Source: Gordionus sp. m RMFG-2023
Lineage: Eukaryota; Nematomorpha; Gordioida; Chordodea; Parachordodidae
Assembly: GCF_954871325.1 (NCBI RefSeq)
Contig: NC_088775.1
Coordinates: 32,279,561-32,343,560, forward strand
Direction of reading: 5' to 3'
Length of the DNA: 64,000 bases
Shown: positions 35,301 to 50,300 of the stretch, piece after piece
Numbering within the stretch: position 1 is the stretch's first letter
How the letters are laid out: each line of letters starts with the position of its first letter
The notes under the pieces: model-generated
The model's database searches: none
What the model saw: the letters and a program-made list of their open reading frames with translations, nothing else
Told to the model about the DNA's origin: nothing
Program-made: the position numbers and the translations under genes

Positions 35301-38300
35301 CACTATTCAATTCAAATTCGTTTTTGAATAGGCCTACTACCACACAACAGTTGATTTTTATACCACCATTTCTGCTTTATCAAAGGGTTGATATGGTTCG
35401 AGCTCTCCCATATGCTATTTTCTTTATGGAAATCTTCTTTTAAATGATATTCTGCTAAATTGCACATAATTTTCCCAATATTGCAATAATTGGCCTAAAA
35501 TTTTAAGTGTAAGGCTACTGATACACAGTCTGATAATTTCAAGCCATAATATCAAGGATCCATAAGCTTTTTTGCCAAAGATATTCTTGGCACAAAATAT
35601 TTATCTTTTACCACAAAATATTTCCATTAGGGGTGTACACACATTTTGGAGGTCAATCTGGTCTGATATTAACAATATTAAATGTGGCCTTTTACTTATC
35701 CAATTGATTGTGTTCTTTTTACTTTTTACATATTTAATTACAAAATATTTATATTAATAAATCATTTATTTCTATAATAATTACATTATAAATATATTCA
35801 TATATTAATATATTTACTAAATGTACTTAAAAAAAATAATTATTAAAATTAATATATCTAAGATTTCTTTTCAGGCTAAAATTTCTAGAATATCACTAGC
35901 TTCACTAAAAACAGATTCAGATGATACACAGGTGTTGATATTGATGAGTAAGTTTAGAAAGATATTTATGGCAGTTCACAGCCCTATATTTTAAAGGATC
36001 TGCTGGGATATTATCATTTATTGCTTTGAATATTGGTTCCTTGAGATAATTTTTAATTTTAATGGAATACCGGCAATTTTTGATGGTATAATTAAATTAG
36101 AATCTTCATTTGCTTTAATAGTATCAGCTTAAGATCTCCACACACTAAATATGCCAGTTGAATTGGTTGCTGATATTGATGGAATTTCTTCATGTCCATA
36201 TTTAGATTTTTATACTATATAAATAATAAAAAACTAAATAAATAAATTTTTTACATAGATTAGGTGAATTTATTACCTCACAAAAACTGCTGTTAATGCA
36301 TTCTAGAGGTCGTTTTTTTATATAAAGCTATGATTGTATTGTAAAAAAAATTGCTTGAAGTGGTCCAAATTTGTCGATAGGAAGTAAATTTTTCCATTAT
36401 ATATATAAGAAAAACATATAGTGATTTTTATATATCGCATCATTCATATAGCCTGAACACCTGTATTTTGCTTACCATGATTAATAAGTTTTTTTAAAAG
36501 TAATTCTACGAATGGAACCACATATTGATTCATTTTCTCCACCAATTTCTTTTGTAATGTGCTGAATTAATAATAAAGTCAGCTGGAAATTTTTTAAAAA
36601 TGAAGTCGCCATTTTATTAGATCGTAACTACAAATTTAATAATATTGGCCTAAAACCTATATTTTAAAAAAGATGAATAATTGGCCGAATTATTCGATAA
36701 AAAATGTCGCATCCCTAATTACCACTTTATCGAGTCAGATACAATGACTATAATTATAATTTTGTAATAAATAAATTCCAAAAAAGCAAATACTGCCTCT
36801 TATATATCCCGTATCTTTCATTGTCCAATAGATTATTCCATCTTTGTATATATATAAATTTGAAATTGCTATTTCTTGCATATATTCCTTATTTTTCACA
36901 TTTTTCAACTCTATAATCATCCCTTATCATCATGTTAGACTTGGAATTTTTAAAGAAGATTCATGTCATTTGGATAGTTTTCCTTAAAAACTTCCCATTA
37001 AATTTTATATATCTAATAATTCGTTTGATTTTTTTAATGCTTTTTGCATTAATCTTTAATAAGCAGATTTAGGCCATATGTGGCATGGCTAGACCTATAC
37101 GCCGCCGACCACGCCGGTGCCGCCAGCAATTTTATTTACCCCGTAACAGCCGCCGATTGAGATCATCGGCGTGAGTCGGCTTGCCGCCAATTTTTTTATG
37201 GCGGCGCGGCGTGTATAATTTTTAGAATGCTGTTTAATTATATTTATATATTAAATTATTATTATTTAAATTTGAATATTAACATTAATATAATTAACAT
37301 ATGAATTGTATTCTATTGCTATATATAATAGAATAGTGTATATAATTTACATATATTCATTTATCGTATTTTATTTCCACAAACAATACATATTGATTAT
37401 TTTTATGGACTTGCACGTTTTAAACTACCCTATATACAATTCTGAAATAACAACTCTCTCTACTAATCATAAATCAAGTTATGTCTGGAGGTAATTTGGA
37501 AATCTTTTTTAAAGAATGAAAATAAGAAAAGCACAATAAATAATGCCTGATTATATTTATTGTGAACCTTGCTTAAAATTGGGGAAAAAAGATCAGGAAG
37601 ATTCGGATAAACATAATCAATTTTATTGATATTCTTAAAAAAATTAGGGAAATTATTTCAGCCCTAAGATATCGAGTAGCTGATTTGGAATGTGAAATTG
37701 AGGAAGAGCATCGTAAATGTCTGCAGTCTATTTATGAGACAGGTCATATCTTGGATATTGATGATTCTGATCCATACTTTGATGACCATTTTGATATATC
37801 TGATGAATCGGATAATAGAAATGGCATTGCACCAACCAATCTAATTAACAGAAACTTTAAAATTAAATTGCCCTACCCACTGGCACAACATTAATTATGC
37901 TAGAAAGTGTTCGTAGTGTAAATAATGTTCCAAATAAAATAGGAAAACAATCTTTAATAATGAATGGAATATGATTGATGAGCTTTACGCAGTATTACAT
38001 CCCCGAGAGTTGGTGTACTTTCTTTCTTCCCAAAAGGGATTGACAATAAACGTAGGGTTATTATTTCGCAGTGAAATAGAAACCCTACAAAGCAATAGAT
38101 CTGATTGCTCAGATATTATTTGCTTAAAAGAAAATATTTTAAAAAAGCTTGACCATAGGTTTCCCATTACTGAACTTCAAGTTATTTTATATTTTTATTA
38201 ATAAAATTATATTTTAAACATTAGATATTAGCGACTCTACTTGATCCCAGATTTCAAAATCATAAAATTCAGAATATTTAAATTCGAATTTTACGACATC

Positions 38301-41300
38301 ATTGCAATTTTTAATTAGACATTTAAAACTTTTAGAGCATGATAGAAATGCACAGAATGAATGAGATTCAAGTTGAAGATAATGGGCAAACATCCAGTTC
38401 TTATACAGCTAAAATAGCCTGTAAACATTACCTTCCAAGCAACCATTATAACAACATTAGTAATCTAGAACAAGAATGCCATATTTTGCTCAGCAAATAT
38501 AATATCCCAGAAGAGGATGCACATAAACCTTTTGGAAGAAAAAGCGACGAAAACTTCCTAGATTGGTTAATTTAGCTAAGAAGGTTTTTTGTATACCTGC
38601 AAAAGAATTTTTTTCATTGCTGGATTATACTCAATGCAAAAAGGACTTCTTTATGTCCCACCAATCTTGATAAAATACTATTTATTCATGACAATTATAA
38701 TTTTGCTGAATCTGAATGATATATTATATTTCATACCTTATATTTTGCTTGCATTCCAAATTTATATTTTAATTTGTTATAATAAAAATTAATAGAATAT
38801 TACTAATGTGTGTTGTTTATGTGACACTGATCTGAGTAAAAATGCAATTTCTTAGTTTAATTCTGAGAATGAGAAATTACATAAATTTAAATTGGAGTAA
38901 GAGAGGAAATAATTTAAGAAATGAATTAAACTATGTTAACAATGTGTTAGAAAAGAGCGCTCAAATAAATTATAAAAAAATGTAATACTTTGATTTATAA
39001 ATTAAATTCATTAAAAAATACATTGATTTATAAAAAAATTTAAAATAAATATCGCGCCCCGTGGTCGACAATTTTAAGGCGGTGGTGATATCGGCGCGCC
39101 ACCAAACGCTGATGAAAAAATTAAAAAATAACGCCGCCGTCGATTCAGACATCAGCGCACTGGTCTAGACATGGCCAAAGCATTCAATATAAATATTTTT
39201 TGCCTCAATAAGACTCCAGGCCCTTTTCATTTTTTTTGCATTATTATAAAAGTGGTTTGTCCAGTCTAATAAGAGTGAAATTTTAAGTATCTAATTTGTT
39301 ATTGATAATATTCGTTAACTTCTATTCAAAATCGAATGAAGTCTTGCTAATTGTGTATCTTGATGGAATTTTATAGGTTAGGCGCATAATTTTAAAAATT
39401 TATTAAATATTTATTTTCTATCAATTAAAAACGGGCAATTTGGCATAAAAATTGATAGTGTCAAAGCACGATAGAGTTCTCGATTTTCTTGAGTTATAAT
39501 GTCAACTTTTTAATTTAGATATTGGTCTTCTCTTTAAAGGTATTAAGAGTGGCTTTATTTATGTTAGCTTGGGATATTATTTTATTAGGAATACTGGAAA
39601 CCGGTAGACATATAATATCCTCATCGGTCAAATTATTAACATCAATCTAACTATATATAAATTGTTTATATACCTTTGACATTTTTTAATATGCTAAGAT
39701 ATCTTTGTGGAATTTGAAAAATTATGTTAAGTGTTTCTAGATGTTGTAAGTTTTTCGAGACATTTTTAAAATATTGTAATAATATTTAGTTAAATTAGAC
39801 ATTTATAAGTTATTATAATACCAGTTATGTATGTATGATTGATATATATTCAACTCTATATAACTAGTGATGTAAAAATGTAGGGAAAATATCCTTTACA
39901 TTTTTGCCAGTTCATCTTTACAAGTATATATCAGAGACCTGCAGACCCGGCCCTAAGCCTGACCTGATCCGGGTACACGGGCTGGGCCATATTTTAATTT
40001 TTTATACCCAGGCTGAACCGGGTCTTAATTTTTTTTAAATACACGGGCCGGTCCTAAAAACATTTTTAAAAATAAAACCAAATATTTTAAATCATCAAGT
40101 TTGCATGCCTATCTGCCATAAATTATATATTCCCGATTCCTATTTTCTTTATCCCTTCCCTTTTATTATATAGCTCTATTAATTTTACTTTAATTAAAAA
40201 ATGTTTTCCCTATGGCACTACTGATGTTCCCGCTTAATAGCTACCACCAGAGACACTTTAAATATTGCAAAATAGCACATTTATATTACGAAGTTTTGAA
40301 AATCCTTATTTTCTTTACCAACTGTCAGAAATCATCTATAGAAATAAAGTCTGAGATATTAAATGCTTCTCGCTTTCTAATAATGTGTTTTTAACAGAGC
40401 TACGCTAGTTATACGTCATTTCCATTAGATTCTATATTAAAAGGATTTGGGAAAGATTACACGAGGAGCCCTTTGCACTAGTGGGCAGGTTACACGTATC
40501 TGGAGGCCAAAGAAAATTATATGCCTAGGAATTTCGATTCTTTAAAAATTATTATTTTAAAAAGGGGGTGGGGGTGGGGAACGGCTTATTTTAATTTTTT
40601 ACTACTATACATCTATGTTTGTTATGTAATATATTGATTTATATTTAGAAATACAATTATCTTGTTATCATTACAAAAATATTTAAGTAAAAAAAGTTTA
40701 TCTTGTGTTGAAAGTATGTGGAAAAATAACATCATTAAGTGAGAACACGGGGAAATACGAAATATCAATATAATCTAAAAGAGTTCTAGTGGGGATTTTG
40801 AATACATCACAAATTGCAATATAATATATGTACATTAAATTGATAAATCTTCCCGATCAATCCCGTCTTCATCTAATATAATGCCTTCTTCACTCCAAAC
40901 CGCACACAAAGAAACTTTTATTGTTCTTTACCAAAAACCCATGTGATGATTTTGTTTCACTCCCATCCACAAGGAAACATTAATCCTCCTGTCAGAAAAT
41001 AACTGACATTTAATATAATATTTTAAATTCATTTCTTCTTTTTTTCAACGGCTACAACACCACCCTTCACAAGCCCAGCGTCCCTCTCTCTCTGGTGGTA
41101 TTGTATCGAATCGTCCCTTTGAATTGTATCAACTTTCGGTACGCCTTGAAAACGTTCAGGGAATTTATCTAATCGACTCCTTTTATGATGATTTATAATA
41201 TAATATCTCCAGTACATTACAATATATAATCGCTGGAAAACATGTTATCATAATGATATTTACATCGTGGTATCCATATTTATAATCTATGGAACATTAA

Positions 41301-44300
41301 TATTGACAATGTAATATCAGCAAAACATAATAATTCATTCATTTTAAGACATTTGGGAAATAGGAGTTATAATATACATTATTCGGGGTCTGATTAATTA
41401 GAATGAGGAAATAATGATTTTACATATAATACTGTAATGTGAACAAATGGTTTATGTGTGAAATGCAATTTCAACCACATGTAATTTTCCTTATGTCATG
41501 TAAAAAAACAAAGCTACATTTTTTATAATTATCTCCTAAAATAGATATAAAAATCCATTTTTAGGTATTAAAAATAATTACGAAAATTTTCAGAACAAAT
41601 ATTTTAACAAAATTACAGGACATATGTACAGAAATAAATTTAATATTTTATAGGGAGGAAAAATATATAATGTGTAGAAAATATAATATTTTTTATCTAG
41701 GAATTACTCAGTATCCTAAGAAAAATATACCATTTCTACCTAACTCTGCCATCACAATTTATATTACAATTTTTTAAACAAAAGGGGGTAATGAAAATAT
41801 CATAAATCAGAATACTGTTCTAATATTTAATGTAAACTTTTTCATTACAATCATTTTCATATAACTCCCTTCAAATTATATTTTGACCAGCCCGATTTTA
41901 TTTATTTTTAAACCCATGCCCAAATTTAGATATTTGGCCCAAGCTCGCAGAATTTTCAATTATAAAATTTATATTAATTTTTATAAAGTTACATAGAATA
42001 AGAATCAATATAAAAACAGAATTTTAAATGAATTACTATTTATTTTACTAAAACAAGAGGAAGTTTGAGCTTAGCCTGGCCCGATTTTAAAGTAAATAAA
42101 TTAAGATTTCACTTAGCTTTGGGCTCTTACATAGGACTTTATATCTTATAATACTTTAAACAACCATATTTTTAGATACAAGTTAGAGGTGTTGGCTTAT
42201 CAACATCATCTGACAGTGAATTAATTGCTCAACTTCTTTCCACACCAATGTGTTCTGAAGAAAGTTACTCAGATCCAGATTGGAAACATCGAATAATTAA
42301 TTTTATGAAGGGTTTAATTAATTTTTTTCCTTAATTATAATTATATCAATTTTAGAAAGTTTAATTAGTTATTCCCTTCTATTATTACACGAACATTCTA
42401 TATGGGCAGTAAGGGATCCTTTTGGTAATAGGCCTTTATGCATTGGAAAAATTGACGATGAATTAGATGCAAGTATATAGATATTTTATAATTTGTTTTT
42501 TATTGCAGATACTACAGATAAGAATGATATTTCAAAGCATAAACCATTAAGTTGGGTAATAGCATCCGAATCATGCTCCTTTGGGCCTATTGGCGCAAAG
42601 TGATTATTATAGATGTCACAAATATCTATTTAATTTCAAGGTATTATCGTGAAGTTGAACCTGGGGAAATAGTTAAAATCACAAGAACAGGAGTGCAATC
42701 TGTATATATAATGAACGCTATAAATAATCCTGATCTCAATATTTATCCCGCTTTTTGTTTATTTGAGTATATATATTTTGCTAGATCTGATTCTCTTTTT
42801 GAAGGTTTATATATATATACTTTGCCTATATTTTTAAATTTTGTGATAAATATAAAATTGTAATCACTAATAATAGTCATAAATTAAATGTTTACTCTAT
42901 TTCTGTTAATTTTTTCTTAATATACATTATTAATTTATATTTATAAATCATTATTAAGGTCAACTAATATATTCTGTAAGGTATAAATGTGGACAGGAAT
43001 TGGCCAAGGAATGGCCTGTTTTACATGCTGATCTTATTAGCACAGTTCCTGATTCAGCCACTCCTGCTGCTCTAGGCTTTGCACAAGAAGTAAAATTTTA
43101 TTTAAAATATTCTCATATATAAATAATACATATAATTTTGGCGTTATTTTAAAGGATTGATATCTTACAGGATGTAGTTTATAAAATGTTTTAATTATGA
43201 AGATTGTATATATTCCATAACTCAATCAAATTGTATAAAGAATATAATTTATAAAATATAAATTCAAAAGAGAATTATTTTTTTTTTGTTTCACTGAGTT
43301 GGATTTTTTTTTTGAAAATGTTGGCTTCTTTTTCCATATTCTAATCATATATGCCCGACGCCACCTCATAAAATCTGGAATATTTTTTTAATCGGCTAGA
43401 GATATTTGAATTAAATTTGCAGGTTAGGATTAGAAAAATAACTAATAGAAATTCTAATAATTCACACGATTGTACTTAAGTAATTATCAGAAATATATTT
43501 AAAGAATCAGTCATGTTTTCTCACTTATTAAAATAGGATTAATCTTAATAAAAAAATTTAGACCGCATTTATTATAAATTATTTATAAACATGTATAAGT
43601 ATAAAAACCATTATTAAAAAGTTGTATAAAAAAATTATGGATTTAATAATTGTGTACCCAAAAAGGAACCATAATTACATTTTTTCTATTTGTATTTTTT
43701 GTATATAGAAATCCTTTCGCTTCTTTGGTGAAATGTGTAACTTTGCCGCCAGACTTTTTAAAAACTTAAATGTTATAGGTGATAAAGAGCTATTATTTGA
43801 TGTGACTGTTGAAATGAAAATAAAATCCTATTTGATTGGTCAGTACCAAAGTAAACTCCCAAAGAGGAGGTGATGTTTAACAATATACCTTAATAAAGAT
43901 TTTTTTATGAGCAAAATTTTGAAGTTTAAATTAAAAAAGATTTGAAAATAACATTTATTTTTATACATAAAATTTACAAAAGATAAGTTTTTTTTTGAAT
44001 TCTGAGGAAAATTTTGCATGACCATGCTCAATTAATATTTTCCATTTTGAGTAAGAATTTTTGGAAACTCCGGGTCGTATACAATGGTAATGTTAAATTA
44101 AACAAAACTTTATAAAATAAAATTTTTGTAATAATTTAAAATGCAAAATTAATCGAATATGAATTTGCTGACTATTTATATTTTATACTCGCAAATGTGG
44201 CACGTATACTAATAATTTTTTTTACAAGACAATATTATGCCGATTTATAGTTGAACTAAAAAGACGTCTAACCCTATTTGTTAGCCTAAAACTAATATTT

Positions 44301-47300
44301 TAGCTTCGGTAGTTTTTCTTGAACATATCGATGAATTTTGAAAAAAGTAGGATAACACGCGCCTCAATGCCTAGCGGATTGACATAAATGATAAGCATAT
44401 GCCAGATCATTCTTTCTTTACATCACCCCACCCCCCCCCCCCCCCTCCCCATCAAATGATGATATATTCTTCAACATAATTAATAAACCTTTTTTAAATA
44501 TTTTTTCTCCCATACCGCATAACCTACGTGATAGAGCGGTGTGCCCTACTTGGAAGTTCTTACGAAAAATCCTTACATCGGTCGGACTTTTATACAACCC
44601 TCTACTCGTTTGAGAAAATTGAGCGTGTCCAAAAAATTTGGCGTTCTATCAGGTTCATAAATCTCCAATTTTTACTTTCTCGTCATGCATAACATTTTAC
44701 AAGCGTTGATACAGGGGAGGGGAAGGGTTTACTTAATGGGACTTTAAATATTTGATTTAGAAGGGTTGGTTTAAGAAAAGGTTTATTTATTTTTCCACAG
44801 TCAGTCATAGTTTTATTTATTGATGGGGGAGGGGGTTAATTTGAAGAAATGCACTCTTGGAATTTGTAGTGGAGAAGGTAGTGTTGTTAAACGACTTAGT
44901 CGAAAACTGAGTCTAAGTTTTGGGTCGAAAAAATCAACCCAAACTGACTTGAGTTATGAACTCGAGTCGTGAACTCAAGTCGAGATTTCAAATTAGTTTT
45001 TATTTTAATTAACAATACAATTATTTTTTTAATTTAGACTTCCAACTTGAGTAAGTCGTGAATAGAAATTACAAGCATTAATTATTATTTATTTATTTTT
45101 AGTAAAATAATTTATTTTATTTATATTTAAATATTTATTATATTTTAAAGAAATGATATAATTTAATATTTTTTATTTTATAATATATTAAGAAAATGAA
45201 TATTTATTTGATATCTTTTAATAAAAAAATGATAAGCTGCAATGTAAGTTAAGTAATATCATTTTTGTTACAATTAATTAATGATTTTCACGCCCAAATT
45301 TTAAGCAAAATTTGATTTGAATTTTAAATGATTTTTTTTTGTTAATAAACTTTTTTATTAATTCTTTTGTAAATTTTATTTAAATAAACAATTTTTTAGT
45401 CGAATTCTTTTATTTATATAGGTTTATTTTTATCATTTTGTAAAATTATCTATTTTTTTAGTATATAAGAACTAGTTTAAATAATTTATTTTTAAATATT
45501 TATAACTTTTATAAGCTATTTTCCATGATCATCTCTGTGATAATTGTCATGTTATTTTTTAACATTTACGAAATCTTTGACAGAAAAGGATAAAAATATA
45601 ATTTATATTATAAAGATGTTAAATTATAAATTCAATGATGATGTTCCTTTCTAAAAATGACAATTATCATAATCTGTATTTTTAAACATATTAGTTTATT
45701 TTTGACGCTAATGGGTAAAAACATGTAAATATGTTAAATTAAAATTTTAGTGAAGATGTACCCTAGATAAGTGACAATTGTCATAATCGTTAATACTAAA
45801 GTTTTTTGAATTTTTTTGACGCAAATGGGTAAAAATATAAATTGTAAATATGTTAAATTAAAATTTCAGTGATAGATAAGTGACAATTGTCAAAATCGTT
45901 ATTTCTACAGTTTTTTGAAATTTTTTTGACGCACATGGGTAAAAATATAGATTGTAAATATGTATAATTAAAAATTCGATGAAGATTTATCATAGATAAG
46001 TGGCAATTGTCATAATCGTTATTTCTAAAGTTTTTTGAAATTTTTTGACGCATATAGGTAAAAATTTAGATTGTAAATACGTTTAATTAAAAATTCGATG
46101 AAGATGTATCATAGATAAGTGACAATTGTCATAATCGTTATTTCTAAAGTTTTTTGACGTAATAGATATGTGACTAATCGTTATTTTTTAACTTTTTTGA
46201 ATTTTTTAAAATAAAATAGGTAAAAATATATATTGTAAAGATGTTAAAATAAATTCAGTGAAGATAGAAGAGTGACAATAAGTGATCTGCATCGGGCCTT
46301 ATTTTTCAAGCCCGGCCCGGCCCCCGTTAGAAAAGTTTTGCCGGCTCGGCCAGAACCCGAAATTTTTTTAAAAAAAATTTACCGACTCAGCCCGGCCAGA
46401 ATTTATTTAAATATAGAAATTAATCAAAATAAAAGACATATTATATGTAGTTTAGTTTCAATAAATAAAATCAAATATTTTTATTTGACATAAAAATTCA
46501 ATATAAAATTTATAAATTTAGATATATTTAAAAAAAATATCCAAGGTCCGACCGGACCCGGCCCGAATTTTTTTAAAAATATTAGGCCCGACTCGGCCCG
46601 AATTTTTTTTTTAAATATTAGGCCCAACCGAACCCGATTATTTTAAATAGGGCCGGATTAGGGCCGGGCCTAACTGCAGATCTCTAGTGACAATTGTCAT
46701 AAACGTTATTGTTTAACTTTTTTGAATTTTTTTGAAGTAAATAGGTAAAAATATATATTGTAAATATGTTAAATTAAAATTTCAGTGAAGATGTACCATA
46801 GAAAAGTGAGAATTGTTATAATCGTTATTTGGAACTTTTTTGAATTTTTTCATAGAAAATAAGTAAAAATAAATATTATAAACATGTTATATTAAAATTT
46901 CAGTGAAGATGACCATAAAAAAGTGTCAATTGTCATAATCATTATTTATGAACCTTATTGAAAATTTTTAAAGCAAACTTGTAAATATATATATTGTAAA
47001 CATGTTAAATTAAAATTTCAGTTAATCATTATTTAAATTTTTTTTGCCCAAATGATCTGGTTTTTAGCCCACGCCCTTCTATCAAATTGGGCTGACTAGC
47101 TAAATAATTTAAAAAGTGCTAACGGACCTTTGAAAAATTTTAACAATGGGCAGACTAATAAACAACTTTTATTTGTTATTTAAAATTTATTAGGTAAACA
47201 TTAAAGAATATATTCTTCATAACTTTTTTTAAAATACCAGATTATCGATAACTGTTGTGGATGTTATCGTCGGAAAAATTAATGAGATAAAAAAAACTTG

Positions 47301-50300
47301 TTGGATTTGATTTGAAATTATAGTGTCGTAGTATTTCGTCCTATAATTGATCAAATTATAAACATCAGAACGGTTTTCTGCAAAAAGAGAGTTTATTTTG
47401 AATGTGCAATATTATCCTAGGCATTTTGATAAAAATAATAGTAAAGGTATTTCTGAAAAGGCCTTGAAAAAAGTGACACAACAAATATATTGAATGTTAA
47501 ATAACGTAACGAATTGTGTTCATTTGCCTGTGAATTCAAAGATTTAATAGCAGAATTAAATGAAACGGACGATGATATCGTATGAGCAGGTGAGGAGTCT
47601 AATGAAAAAGTAGAATAAGATAATAACTCAGAATGTGAATTGTGATAATAAATGTAACAATTGATTAATATGCCTGTATGAAATTCTTAAGATACAATAT
47701 GCACACAAGTGCATACACTAATTTATTTTTCACATATGCATACATTTCTTTATCATTTACTCAAGTTAATTGCGAGAGAACATTTAGTACATTATAAAAA
47801 ATAGGCTGAGAAATAATATAGACGAGAAAAATTAGGATCGTTTTTAATGTTAGTTGTGAGCAGTGGCGTAGGCATGGGGGGGGGGGGTTAAGGGTTCAAA
47901 TCCACCCCTCTCCCAATAAAAATGAAAAATAATTTAATAAATTCTTAAACGCTTGATTTTTATGTTTTAAATTTATTATAAATAATAATAGATATACACA
48001 TTTGATTATTTTTATATTTATTTTTGGTTTGCAGCTATTTCACACCACCCCAAAAAAGGGAGTTATTTATTCAAACGTATCATGATATTGACTCAAAAAA
48101 TCAAAAAAAAACTAAAAAGATTTTGTCCGACCAGATTCATCGAAAGACAAGAGTCGGTGAAACTCTTTATTGAAATATATGATGTTGTCTTTGCAGCACT
48201 AGAATTTTATATATCAAGCAAGGAAAAAGATTCAGCGGATGCCGAAAATCTTTTGCAGGCTATTATTAAGCCACAATTTTTAATTTCAATTCAATGTGTT
48301 TATTTTTTATTTAATTATACATATGATTTTAGCAAAATGTTACAAAAGATTGATTTGGATTTAAGGGAGATTATGAATAGAGCAAAGGATATTGTTGAAA
48401 TATTAACAAATATCAGAGAGAATGTGGATGAAAAATTTCATGAAATATATGAAAAAGTAAAGATTGCTAATATGTTTGGAATTGAAATTTTTAAACCTAG
48501 AGTAGTCTCTAGACAATCCAATCGATCAAATATCGATGCATCTACGATTGAGGATTTTTATAAAATAAACATTTTTATTCCCCTTATTGATACATTTTTA
48601 TTTCAATTAAAAGAAATATTAGTCATAATTATATTTTAAAAAGCTTTTATTTTCTTCTGCCGGTTGAGTCTAAACTGTTGATTACACTTGCAACAAGAGA
48701 TGATATTAAAAAAATCTCAGTTTTATGCTGATAATTTAGTAGGTTCATATGATAAGTTACTTTGTGATGTCGAATTTTGGTATAAAAATCTTGACAGAAT
48801 AGGGTATTCTTTGAGACCCAAAAATGCTCTGCAGGCCCTTTCCATATGTAATTGCATTTTAGATTCCCTGCCTAATATCAAAACATTAATTATTTTAGCT
48901 ACCTTGCCAATTAGTACATACACTAATGAAAGGTCTTTTTCAACTTTAAAAAGGTTAAAAACCTATTTAAGAAACACAACTGGTGAAAAATGTTTAAATG
49001 GATTAGCCCTATTGAATATTTATAAGATTATTTTAGATAAAAATGTGATTCTAGATGAATTAGCAAAATCTCAGAGAAAAGTAGATCGCTCTTTTAAAAT
49101 TCAAATCAAAAAATAGCAATAAAATTTTATTAGTTTTAATATATAATCAATTTTTTTTTGTAAAAAAGTATTATTTATAAGATAATATTATCATATTTTT
49201 TAAATACCATTATTTGCATAATAATTACACATATTTTATATAATTGTAAAAAATTACTTTTTTAAAAATAGAGTTTTTATACATTATAATTTTTAATATT
49301 AAAATCTATATTATATAAAATATCAACATTTTGAAAGTATTTTAATTAATAAAATATATACATTATTAAATAAAGGAATGTAAAATATATAATAAAATAC
49401 CCTAAAATTTTGTTATATGAAAATATAAAACAATTATAACAAATCCAAAAATATAAGCAATTAAGTGTTCAAAAAATGGAAAGTTTGGTGGGCTTCGCCC
49501 CCCAAAAAATTTTTAACCCCCCCCCCCCCCCATGATAAAATCCTGGCTACGCCACTGTGTATGAGAACTTTTAGTGGAGATTGAACTAAAAGATATTCTT
49601 GTTTATTTGCGCAAAGGTTCAAAATGAGATTTATCAACGTAAAAATTATATATTATCTTAATTCTTTTTTTTAAAAATCATGTAATACATTTAAAAAATA
49701 AATAAATATTGTTATTTTAAATTTTTTTTAAATTTTTTTAAAATGGTATTTTAAAAAAAATAGGAACGCTTTTGAACACAAAAAATTTGGATCATTTTGC
49801 ATGATAATAACAAATAATATGAGTAAATAATAAAAAAAATTTTTTATATTATCATAAATATTTTGATCATTTAAATCGAATATTTTTTTATGCTTACTAA
49901 ATTATGAAATTTTTAGTAAGGGTGTAGCGTTGAGACTGAACTTTTTTTAAAATAAATTTTAAAATAACTTACTGGTGCCATCGAGGCGCTATAATCATTG
50001 AAATTTAAGAATAAATATATAAATAATACATTTTAAATTGAAATAATTTAAAGAACCAAAAAATCTTGCTATTGTTACAAATTTTAAATAACAATGGGAG
50101 AGAGAGACGGGGGAGGGATTGGTCATTTATTTTCTATTTTAATCTTTATTTTTCCGATCTTTTCTCAATTTTTTGCAATAATTAATTTTGATAAATAAAT
50201 TTATAAGTGAGTGCTCATGGCATATTATATTAATATGGATGGAAATTTTATGTCCCCAAAAAAATTTCTGCAATTATATATCAGTACTCCCCCCCCCCCC

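Larger units (their letters stand above)
47230..49660 (+). pseudogene. Outer hAT relic, split by a nested hAT
   Basis: The left part (47230-47860) has [20 protein letters not shown], then [11 protein letters not shown] near 47775. The right part (49566-49640) continues with [16 protein letters not shown]. These match the transposase C-terminus in the element at 11947-13716 ([23 protein letters not shown]), and the non-coding tails after it also align (TTTATCAACGTAAAAATTAT). The coding sequence is decayed and its own TIRs were not found. Confidence 0.65.
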
